This document shows positions 14,264 to 24,610 of a DNA stretch of 64,000 nucleotides, in pieces. Position 1 is the first letter of the stretch, and each line of letters starts with the position of its first letter. The notes under the pieces are model-generated. The model ran no database searches. It was given only the letters and a program-made list of their open reading frames with translations, and was not told the DNA's origin. Made by a program: the position numbers and the translations under genes. The stretch is from Piper betle (Eukaryota; Streptophyta; Magnoliopsida; Piperales; Piperaceae), in assembly GCA_033002965.1 (NCBI GenBank), contig JAURVB010014844.1, forward strand, positions 1 through 64,000. Reading direction: 5' to 3'.

Positions 14264-17200
14264 GTCTTTCGTCAAACACCAGGGAAGAACCTGTTCACTT
14301 AAAAAGAAAAAAAGAAAAATCTTTTCATCAATATGGTGGACTGGGCTTTAAATGCCAAACAATTAAAATATTAATATGCGTAGACTGAGATCTCTAAGCC
14401 CATCTTTTTTGAAGGCGGGGCCTTATCTGCACTAATATTTGAGTGCAAAGAAGTTCCATCAAATTAGAAGATCTTATAATATATTTAATATTTTAAATAT
14501 GTTTGACATTGTTATAAAAATTAGGCAAGATAGAAATGCATGGTATAGCCAATATTAGAGATAAACTTTAATTTTATCAATAGCCCTTATTAAATAATGA
14601 GACATAACTATCATAATATGATATATTAGAAATAGACTCAAAGTTTAAAAATAGAGATAAATTATAATAATATAATATTATATTTTATTATATTTCCATT
14701 GGTTAAATCTTTTACTATTCAGTCAGACAACAAGATTTAGTTCCCTTTTATTAATTAAAGTAGATGCCATGATAAAACTTGACTTAATTAAAGTAGTTGA
14801 CTTTGTGATTGACTAGTAATATGCTGTAAATAAGATTTTACAATCATTCATTGATGATCTAAAAATTAAGCAATCGCCTATCAGCATAAGAGAAATCAAC
14901 ATTCATGTAGTCATACTATTACAACCAATTATTTTTCTTAACACGTTTCAACTATTACAACAATTCATTTTGATCATCTAAATTTTATATCTCTAGTAGA
15001 ACACCTAATCTCTACAATTAATTTTAACAGAAAAATAAGTGTAGGCTACGTTTAATATGGACCCTTTAATTACAAGATGGTTGGATGAGTAACAAAAAGA
15101 AAACCAAATAATCTAATTAGATGGCAAGATTTACATATTGTCGATATTGCTATATCATATGTTGTTACCGATAATAATCATGGTTTATTTAGGAGATTTT
15201 CTTTTTTGAAAACTTAAAAGAGAAAAAAATCATGGCATTTAAAAAAAAATTATTATGTTTAACCTAATTGTGACCATGGAAAGCAAAAAAAAAAAGTAGA
15301 CAGGTACATTTTAGAGTCAAATCCACAATCAATCTAGTTATTATATTTTTTACAAGTAAACATTTTCTTTCCTAAATGAAAATCACCTAAATCAGATTTT
15401 TTCTTTCCCAAGTTAAATCTAAATCAGTAGGCCAAGATTCAGAACCCTGGATTGGAAGAGAAAGCCTTGTCCCTGCTGGCTGCTGCCAATGAAAACATCA
15501 AATATATATATATAAATATTTTAATACGGGGGATGGAAGATGTTGTCTGCTTGAATATTCATTTCTTGAAATCATCCACCAATATACCTATTTTCTTGCT
15601 TGAGTTCTGCACGACCAAATTGCTTCCCAACTAATCACTTGACCTTGACATGAAGTCTCTATTCAAATGAATCTATTCCTGACACGTTCCTCGATCAAAT
15701 GGTTTGGAAGATTCATGGCTTGAAGTCTTCATCTAAATCACCAATACTTAATATCAAATTGAAAGAATCTGCTCCTGGTCAGGCAGTCACATCTGACGCC
15801 TGGTCTAATTTGGTCCCCCACCTGCAATTCCATGGAAAGCAGAATCGTCCTTTTCTTCCCAGCTTGTTGGGTTCTTACCTCTCCTAATCTAAACCAAACA
15901 ATCAACTTGTAAAAACCCAGAAAGGCTAATGCAAAATATCAAGTAGTCTTCCCACACTCTCCTCGAATCAACTTAAATCTGTTCAATATTATACCTGCAG
16001 GATGTACATGGAAGTGTAAACAGATAACTTTTGAACTTTGGAGGAAGATGGATTAGCGAACTAAACTCACGGCAAATGAAGTAAAAATGAGAGCATAATA
16101 GTCACCGTAGGCCGATTCTCGCAAGTTCTACAGTTAATCTGTCATAAAAGCAAGTATAGATATGAAAATAACTAGACAGTGACTGAAAGAGAGAGCTAGC
16201 AATGATACAATTTAAGATTTATACTTTGTACCAGTGTTTTCTCATGATCTACAAGCAGTAGATCACAGTGAAACCTCTGGTTCAGGTGTCGCCATTAAAC
16301 ACTCCAAACTCTATCCAATGGGTAAAGGCAAACCCAGCATATCACATGCGGTTGCGCAGAGTCGTTCTCATCTTTAGATCATGCTACTGTACAGGGTTGC
16401 ATAATAATAATGAATTGAACTGACATCCTCCATGGCTCCACCGCTCCCGTTCCTCACCCTCCCCTTCTCACCTAATTCTTCCGTTTGCGGTGGAGCTTTC
16501 ATGGACACTATTGTGGACACCATGAATGAGTCTTTTTTGGGCATCCGGGCTGTCATCCTCTAATGGGCCATGGTTCTAATTGCGGATGGAGGTTGATACC
16601 GGCTTCCATATATGGTAGCGTTCCTGTCATCTTTACAACTGTGGAGCAGGGTGGAAGCCTTCTTTGGTATGGGAAAGCTGGAGCTCGTAATCTTTCTCGT
16701 GGATAAGGTGGATGGGAGTATATGGGGAAGCTTGTGAAAGATGAATCGTTCTCCCAGTTCATCTGGTTCATTTATTTGAGCTTGGATAAGGATTTACTTG
16801 ATTGTAATGACTGTTTGAGTATGGGAATGCTGAGCTGGTATAGTAAATGTATGGACAAAGTACAGATGACACGGTATGGGGAAGCTAGCTTGTGAAAGGT
16901 GATTCATTCTTCCAGTTCCATGACTCAGTTTTGAGTTTGGATAAGGATTTACTTGATTCTATCGGCTCTTCAACTGGATAAGAGTCTAAGACAAGGCGTC
17001 GGCAGCCGTTGCATTGCTGTGCTTCGTGTTCCATATCCGTTTCTCTTCAAGATATTAATATATCAAATACCCACCACTAGTTTAATTCTTTATTTGAATT
17101 GTGTTGACATAAAAACTAGGAACAAAATAGTAAGTCTCATTTTAACAGTTAATTAACAGCCAGCGGTTTTTACTGATCTTCAAATGAAGAGGTCCGAAAC

Positions 17201-18766
17201 GTATCTGTGCAGCAGCTGTGAAGTTCCTCACCAAGTGATGAGATAATATACTTGAATACGAGACATTTCTTTGACAGAGTCAACGTGCCTTCTCTGTAAT
17301 ATGAAACCATTTTTTGAGTCTTCCAAACATCAGATTTTCACCTTCCTCTTTCTAGCTCAGCGCAGCTGGTCTGCACACCTGAAAGTTGGAACAACCATTA
17401 ATGTTGCTTCACCTTCACAAACTTGGGCACCCTTTGGGATGCGAGTGGGGCACTTTGGCAAAGTTTTCGGTCCCCTTTGTTTAGGTTCAGTGATTGTCAT
17501 ATTTAGTTTCCTCCACCAGATTCATGCTTCACGTCCGTCTCCTGCTACCCTTTTCTTCTAGGGCGGTGATCATGGGCCCTCCATCCCTTTCTCTACATTA
17601 ACATCTTGGGTTAAGGCGGTCCATCACCAAGTTCATCCATCTTTTCTTCCTTCTATCCATCCTGTTGCAAAATACATCACTCATTAAAGTGGGCAGCAAC
17701 AGATATTCTTCTCAGTCAGTAGTTCACTTCTGCCCCAAAATATCCACGAATTTTACCTTTGGAAACCTTATCTTAGTTTCTGGTTGTAATTGTCAATTTG
17801 TCATGCTTTTGATCACTTTGTTCACTTTTTCTTTTAGGTCTTTTATTATTGCCACAAGATAAGTGGCTTTAGAAGTGTAAACAGTTAATCTTGAGAGCTT
17901 CTCATCTGTATCAGCTTTTTGATTGTTATCATCAACATAGCCTAATCGTCTCCACAACTGCCTGCCGAGCTTTATCTGTTTTTTGATTGTTGTCATTGCC
18001 ATGACTTTGTTAGCTCCTGGTTGTGTGGAGTGCCTGATCAAAATTATCAAGGTACTTGGTCCTCTAGCCTGCAAAGAGCACAGAGACAACATCAGCAATG
18101 ACAACCAATCAAAGAATTCATCCTTCGAAACATTCAATAAAAATAATAAATAAAACACAAATTTCTCCATACGAAATCATCATAAACAACACAATCTACC
18201 ACCCACAAATCACACTCGTACTTGAAAATAAAAACAGATAAATCAATTCACATTTCTTAGTTGATTAATAACAGTGAATTATTGAGAGATCTTTAGCATT
18301 ACTTCATCATCAAAAAGACAACAATTTGATCTGGTTTTTGTTTTTTTGCACAGACTGCAGAGAATCCGCCATTTCTTACATATTCAAGTTCTGAGAGATT
18401 TTGTTAAAAACGTTCATGTGGATGACAATTTGCTGCATCCTGCAATCTTGCAATTAGAACGAATAGAATTGAATCCTTTCATTCATATAGCCCTTACTGG
18501 CATCCTGTACACAAAAGGGACGGAGGGTTTCCATCCCTTTCCTCCACCATTCGTGCTCTAAACTATACCAACAAATCCCTACAAAGCGTAGTAAAGATCT
18601 CATCTTTATCTTCCAAATCGCCATTCTGCTCTTCCTCTGCACCAACCTTGCTCCTGGTGGTGAGATCGTCGTCGCCATCGCCAAAAACAGTAGGATGTGT
18701 GAGATGAACGAACCTGCTATACATCAAAGCTTCCATCTTTTTTCCCTTGGAACTTCCACAATCGCT
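14264..18766. other. Intergenic; unexplained sequence, small duplications
   Basis: The stretch is AT-rich to about 15400 and of more balanced composition from 15400 to 18700. A partial duplication is visible: blocks at about 16710-16805 and 16865-16965 share TATGGGGAAGCT, CTTGTGAAAG and TTGGATAAGGATTTACTTG. A minus-strand open stretch at 17793-18068 follows a good acceptor (TTTGCAG) but matches no family I know. I support no gene here. Confidence 0.4.
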
Positions 18767-19297
18767 TCAATCGCCGGCCTTGGACATGACGGAGAGCCTG
18801 GCTCGGCCGGGGCCGGAACCCCGCCCGCCGCCTCTGCTGGTGGGACGACGGCCGGATGAGGGCGGCGAGGGCCCGCTTCACCCACTCCCCTCCACCGTCC
18901 CGATCCTCACCAGCGAGTTCGTCATCGCCGACCGCCGCGCATTGAGCCGGCTAGACACAGCACCCCCGCCGCCATTAACACCAAAGACGGCACCTTTGTG
19001 GAGGCTGCACCGGAAGGAGCCCGGGTGGGTGGTGGGGGAGCACATGCAGGTCCGCTTCGGCTGCCCGCGGATCGACGGGGAGGAGGGGGAGGAGGGCGTC
19101 GAGGAGGAGACGGCCGCGGGGCGGCGGTCGACGGCGAAGCGTACGGCGGGCCGGAGGTGGAGGCGGGTGGGGGAGGCGGAGCGGTGGTGGAAGAGGGCGG
19201 CCGCAGGGCGCGCGGGAAAGGCGGCGGCGGTGTAGGAGGCGAAGGGCCCGACGACGCCGGCGGCGGCGGGGCGGCGAGAGGAGGCAGCCGCGGCCAT
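18767..19297 (-). CDS. Plant serine-rich protein; two frame breaks near the 3' end
   Basis: The frame opens at 19297 (MAAAASSRRPAAAGVVGPF) and carries the hallmarks of a plant family of unknown function: LFHHRSASPTR, TCMCSPTTHPGSFRCSLHK and RLNARRSAMTNSLVRIG. The open frame stops at 18878 just after TVEG. Shifting frame recovers the conserved tail VKRALAALIRPSSHQQRRR, and a second shift recovers RLSVMSKAGD with a stop at 18767-18769. The first break looks like one missing G in a G run (family sequence VEGEWVKRAL); the second like one extra A within GAGCCAGGCTC. Both restore family-like protein exactly, so they are either assembly errors or very recent mutations. The gene is extremely GC-rich and single-exon. 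A TATA box lies ~120 bp upstream and a CT-rich leader precedes the ATG. Its function is unknown. Confidence 0.8.
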
Positions 19298-19350
19298 GGC
19301 CGGAGTTTGGTTTGGTATGGTTTTGTAGAGAGAGAAAGTGGGAGGGAAAG

Positions 19351-19372
19351 TCTAGAGAGAGAGAGAGAGAGG
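19351..19372. repeat. (AG)n tract in the leader of the serine-rich gene
   Basis: An AG run on the plus strand (CT on the transcribed-gene strand) lies between TATA box and start codon. Pyrimidine-rich leaders of this kind are common in plant promoters. Confidence 0.75.
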
Positions 19373-19413
19373 GTTCGGGCCGGCTAATTGCCAAACCGAG
19401 GTCTCCCGGGGTG

Positions 19414-19421
19414 CATTTATA
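19414..19421 (-). promoter_or_regulatory. TATA box of the serine-rich gene
   Basis: The minus strand reads TATAAATG, about 120 bp before the ATG at 19297. This gives a leader of about 90 bases if transcription starts ~30 bp downstream. Confidence 0.6.
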
Positions 19422-19429
19422 GACCGGCA

Positions 19430-22400
19430 TGACTGTTTTCGTCATTTCACAATTATCAAGTTCCCCCTTTTTTCTTCGTTTATTAATTTAAAGTTGAATC
19501 ATTAGTGATGAATTAATAATACATTAATATATTATTAATATAAGTGTGACTCATATACAAGGATAAAAAATAGTCACTTGTGAGGTCTTACCATTAATAT
19601 TCGTTGTAACATCCAATCAGTAACTAACTGAATTCAGTGATAATACTCATTTATTATTAAAAATTTTAAAATATCATTAAAGATATTTAATAAATATTAA
19701 TTTCCTCACCTACGAGCTTGACTGAGCCTTGATCATAAATAATGAACGAATAAGATGGAAAATTCCTTGGTAGTTAGGGCTTTAAATGTGGCATATCAAA
19801 CTATGTTCAATTTATTTTTAAGTCTTTTAGTTAAATCATAATTTGATATAATGTTATTTTTTTATTAGTCATGGTAAAGTTTGAGTGATTTAAAATATTT
19901 TAAGCATTTCAATTTATTTTATGAGTAATTTAATAACTTCTAAATTGAGACAATTCGAACTCTTTGATAAATCTCCACCAAGTTCAACTACTTCACCTCT
20001 TATATATTAAAGATTATGAATCTAAGAATGAAACATATAATCAAGCTTTGTTCGTGACATAATATTTGAACACCTTATTTGATTTCAAATATTGTGAAAT
20101 TCATTGAATCTATTCTTCAATCCTTACTATTAAAAAGAAAATTCAAAGTCTTTGAGACTCAATCAATTAAAATACTGCTAAAATAAAAAAAACTAAATTA
20201 TATTATATTATTCTATCGTTTCATTCATTAGAGTTTATTTTTACAATTAAGATCTAACTAATCTCATTGTATAAAAATATATATATAAAATTAAAATTAA
20301 TCTCTGCCAATATCTTGTCCATAGAATTCATTAATGTGACATATTAAATTGCGATGGAAGGAGGTTGAGCGTTTAGTGGCGCCGAGACAGGAAACAAAGC
20401 CGTGGGCATGAAACCGCCGTTGGGAAGCGACACCGGCACGCAAATTTCAACACCAGCACCCGCCTCCTGTTTCGGCCACTGCCTCCTTCCCCTTCACTCT
20501 TTTAACTATATAAAATTCATACTTATATTCATGTATGTAAAGAAAACAGCCATAGTTATTTCTACCTGTTTTTTTATAAAAAAACCAGATCAGTGTCATT
20601 GGGTTGAATTTTTGTGAACTTGGGTGTAAGATCATTTGAGTGCTTGTTAATATATGATTATGAATTAGTATAGCACTGTTTGACTTGATTGTGATTGTGT
20701 TGTCTGACTCCAATCTTGACTCGGTTTATTTTCGTTGAATTCATGAAAGGCTATGGAGACTAGAGACTAGTATTCTTCAAAAGAAGACTTAGTCAGATGG
20801 ACCCAAAATTTGCACTCTCATTCTTCCAGAGCCTGCTCTCCCAATTGCAAGTGTTTGGCCACAAGTCATACTCTCAAATAAACACTCATCTCTCAAGTCA
20901 AAGTATTAATATATTGTCTAGTTGGAACACTGGTAAGGCAAAGAAGGAAGCTTACCAAGGGTGGCCAAGTATCTTATTAAGACCGGCATCCTTATCTGCT
21001 AGACTTAACCAATATATTTTTTATTTAATCATAACATGCTATGTATGTTGATGGTGATATTTACAATTTATCTGATGATCTACTCACAAAAGAAAACAAA
21101 TTCTTGTGGTCATCCAAAAAGGTTGAATGGATGCTGTTCTGTGATGAAATCAGCTGGTTTCATCCCATGCATGCACTTGTATGTTGGCTTGTTATACTTG
21201 CTTAAATATTCCTTAGTGCCAACTCACACCGAGTGATCATGATTTATACATATGAAGCTTCCATAAGAGTGGCCAAATGCAAAATCCATATCATCCTGAG
21301 AATATTGAAGCACTGTGTGACGAGATATAGAAGAGCAAAAGAGAAGAAAAGGCCAACAAGAGAGCATAAATCAATTCTTAATATAGGGATTAAAATACTA
21401 GGTTTTTTAATGTCACATACTTGTGCATTAATATTATAATCTTTCTGAACGGCTCCTTCAACTGTCTCTTGATCAACAGTGCCTGTCTCTTAGGCTTGCA
21501 AAAGAACAGTTGTTAGTATGCCACTTTGCCTTCGAAAAATACGAGAGAAATATTTATATTAGTATATGACTATTGAAGCTTGCTGGGTCATGAAAATAGC
21601 CGCTGCTCTATCTTTCTTTGGGTCAGAATTTTGGTTTGAAGGTGTAGTTGATAAGTGAAAATGGCTTTGGATGTAGCTGGGAGGGACCAACATGTGAAGA
21701 GATGAGATATATCGATTAGGTGAAAATAGTTGTAAAGATATTTTTGCCCACTTGATTTTAGGATAGAATCAAGTTCGTGTCAAGCCTATCTATCACTCTT
21801 AGCGAGTCACAATCCCTTTGTTCATCTATCATGCCATTTTGAGAGGAGACCAAACTTGAGTTGGACTCTTAGATTTTTCTTAGTCTTGTCTATTAATTTG
21901 AGGAGATCAGTCAGGAAATATTAAACATTTATTTAACTTTTTTACAGAAAAGCAATTAGATTGATAATTTATTTCATGAGAAATCTTTCAACCCCACTGG
22001 TTAGTCCACTGGTTAAACATTTATTTAACTTTTTTTGCCTTTCAGCCTTGATAATCTCTACACAAGTCATGCTCCTATTTATAGATTTGATGTTATATGG
22101 AAATAATGCAAATAAGTAATTGTATTTTATACTACAAAAATAATGATCATCTTATAAAAAACCAAGCTTTGCCAAGGTAATAATTAAAGTAAGAAAGGCC
22201 ACCCATGCCCACGTATCGAAAAAATTGTTCTTAAGTTGGTACATACACAGGGTTTGTGTATATAGATCATACAAGGGTTGCTAAGATTGGGTTAATGCAA
22301 CCAATGTATGGTTTAATAGTCGGAAAGAAATATACCCATTTTTATTAATACATAGGATTTTATCACAATAAATATTAGATATAAAACTACTGTTGGAGGA

Positions 22401-22599
22401 TACATATTATAGTATGAAAAAATTTCATATTCAGAATTCCTTTCTTAGTTTGTAAATTAATCTATCTCATCCTCTAATATAATCTTACCTCAAATTTAAT
22501 ATCATATTTAATAATTTGATTAAAAGATAAATTAATAGGCTAAAGTCATCTTTTTAAACTGGTTAACCTAATATCCAAAATACGTATAGGATGAGACTA
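19430..22599. other. Intergenic, AT-rich; no gene supported
   Basis: Mostly AT-rich sequence with short chance frames. A small GC-richer patch at about 20350-20510 reads open on both strands but shows no domain. I found no repeat pair or transposon ends. Confidence 0.45.
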
Positions 22600-22607
22600 C
22601 TTTTAGC

Positions 22608-23520
22608 CCAGGTTGCACGAATCGGCCGATTCCATGCGGAATCGGCCGATTTAAATCGGATCGGCATCGCGCCGATCCGATTTCGGGGCCGACTCGGTTG
22701 GCCCCGAATCGGTCCCGGAATCGACCGAGTTAAATCGGAATCGGAATCGGCCGATTTAAATCAGAATCGGTTTTTGGTAAATTACTAAAATACCCTAGGT
22801 ATGATTTTTATTAAATTATTTAAGCATGGGTAAAATGGTAATTTTAATTTTAAAAACCGTCACCGCCGCGCTTCCGCCGTCCAATCTCAGCTCCGCCCGA
22901 CCTTCCGACCACGGCGGGCGAGGGCGGGGGCGGGGGCGGGGCGGATCTGGGGGGAGGGGGGGCGGGGCGGGCGAGGGCGGGGCGGGGCGGATCTGGGGGG
23001 AGGGGGGACGGGGCGCGACGGGCGCAGGGCGAGGCTGGCGGGGCTGGCGGGGCGCGGCGGGCGAGGGCGGGGCGGGGCGGGGCGGGCGAGGGCGGGGCGG
23101 GGCGGGGCGGGCGAGGGCGGGGCGGGGCGGGTCTGGGGGAAGGGGGGCGGGGCGCGGCGGTCGCAGGCCGGGGAGGTGCGGCTCCGGCGGCGGCGGCGGC
23201 GGGATGGAGGGCGGTGCCACTTAGTGGCATTCTTGTAATTAAAACTTGACTCGTGTCTGACTCGTGTCAAAAATAATAACTAATTCTAAATAATTAAAAA
23301 AAATTTTAAAAAATATTATAAAATATAATACACACAATAATATTAAAATGACATCAATATTTAATTTTTATATATTTATTTTATGAGTTGTTAAATATTA
23401 TATATGACCGATTTGGACCTATTCAAACCGATTCAACTGAACCGATTCCTGGCCGATTTATTCCGATTCCGACTCCCTCAAAAACCGATTCCGATTCCGA
23501 TTCCGATTCATGCAACCATG
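22608..23520 (+). mobile_element. Non-autonomous hAT-like element, copy 1
   Basis: The terminal inverted repeats are CCAGGTTGCACGAATCGG (left) and, reading inwards from the right, CATGGTTGCATGAATCGG. A perfect 8-bp duplication CTTTTAGC flanks the element (22600-22607 and 23521-23528). An 8-bp duplication with CAGGGTTG-like ends is characteristic of the hAT superfamily. Subterminal regions are packed with AATCGG/CCGATT words in both orientations, typical of transposase-binding arrays. The body has an AT-rich shell and a very GC-rich core (22860-23215). It has no transposase and would need one in trans. Confidence 0.85.
22905..23170 (+). repeat. G-rich minisatellite core of hAT-like copy 1
   Basis: An irregular array of GGCGGGGC / GGGCGAGGGC units, 20-45 bases long, is interspersed with two GATCTGGGGGGAGGG segments. 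It has dozens of G runs of three or more on the plus strand. The long proline-rich (minus) and glycine/arginine-rich (plus) open frames here come from the repeat and are not genes. Confidence 0.9.
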
Positions 23521-23710
23521 CTTTTAGCTATATCACGTAAAAATGGTAGCAAAGGATTAATATGTAATTTGCAATCCTACAACACATTCAACAAAATTAT
23601 ACATCTGCCACAAAATACATTGTCCCAGCAAAGGACTTATCTCATTGTTCTTGAAGAAGCATCTTCGTATATCTACGTCTATTCTAAGAAGCCTAACTCT
23701 GGAACTGTTT

Positions 23711-24521
23711 GTTGTATGTGCGGAATCGGCCGATTTAAATCGGATCGGCATCGCGCCGATCCGATTTTGGGGCCGAATCGGTTACCGAATCGCCCGAGTT
23801 CAGCCAATTCCGACCGATTTAAATCGGAATCGGTTTTTTTTAGAAAATTACTAAAATACCCTAAGTATGATTTTTATTAAATTATTTAAGCATGGGTAAA
23901 ATGGTTATTTGGATTTTAAAAACCTAAAATCAAACCCGCTCCCCCCACACCGCCGCCGCTCGTCCGCCCGCCGCCACCCCGTTTCCGCCCTCCGCTGTGC
24001 GTCCCTAACTCCGGGCTCGCCGCTGACCGGGCTGTCGACCTCGCCGCCAACCTCGCAACGTCGCCGCCAACGTGTGGCCGGACCGAATCGGACTGTGACG
24101 CACGAATCGCCGCCAACTCCGGGCTGCCGACATCGCCGCCGCGAGACTCGCCGCCAACCGGGCCACCGGCGCCGGCAGGGGGTAAAGAGCGGAGGGTGGC
24201 ATTCTCGTAATTAAAAGTTGACTCGAGTTTAACTCGAGTTATAAATAATAATTAATTCTAAATAATTTTAAAAAAATCTTTAAAAATATTTAAGAATATC
24301 ATAAACTATAATATATAAAATAATATCAAAATAGCATCAATACCTAATCTTAATATATTTATATTATGAATTGTCAAATTATTATATATGACCGATTAAA
24401 CTAATTTAGACCGATTCAACTGAACCGATTCCTGACCGATTTAGACCGATTCCGATTCCGATTCCGATTCCGACTCCCTGAAAAACCGATTTTGATTCCG
24501 ATTCCAATTCATGCAACCATG
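23711..24521 (+). mobile_element. Non-autonomous hAT-like element, copy 2
   Basis: Same orientation and same shell as copy 1: GAATCGGCCGATTTAAATCG near the left end, the segment AAAATACCCTA-GTATGATTTT, a GC-rich core, GTGGCATTCT-GTAATTAAAA, then CCGATTC arrays and the right end ATTCATGCAACCATG (to 24521). The left inverted repeat is degraded (TTTGTTGTATG), and no clear 8-bp duplication remains. Its GC-rich core (23930-24200) is unlike the G-rich array of copy 1, being rich in CGCCGCC and CCAACC words. It lies directly beyond the truncated 3' end of the tweety-like pseudogene. Confidence 0.75.
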
Positions 24522-24610
24522 CTCTCCCTAGCATAGATGACCAACCCAAAATACCACAGAAAGCATCACTCCATAAGAGACCATCACTAAACCAAGATAG
24601 ATGTGCTCAC

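Noticed and set aside
16374..16771. Two overlapping minus-strand frames (72 and 60 residues)
   Set aside because: They are in different frames with no splice signal joining them and coincide with locally duplicated non-coding sequence.
18747..19445. Overlapping 130-160 residue frames on both strands
   Set aside because: Shadows of the very GC-rich serine-rich protein gene on the minus strand, which carries the only family signatures.
22816..23270. Long proline-rich (minus) and glycine/arginine-rich (plus) open frames
   Set aside because: All frames are open because the sequence is a G/C repeat array inside hAT-like copy 1; composition is explained by the repeat, with no domain.
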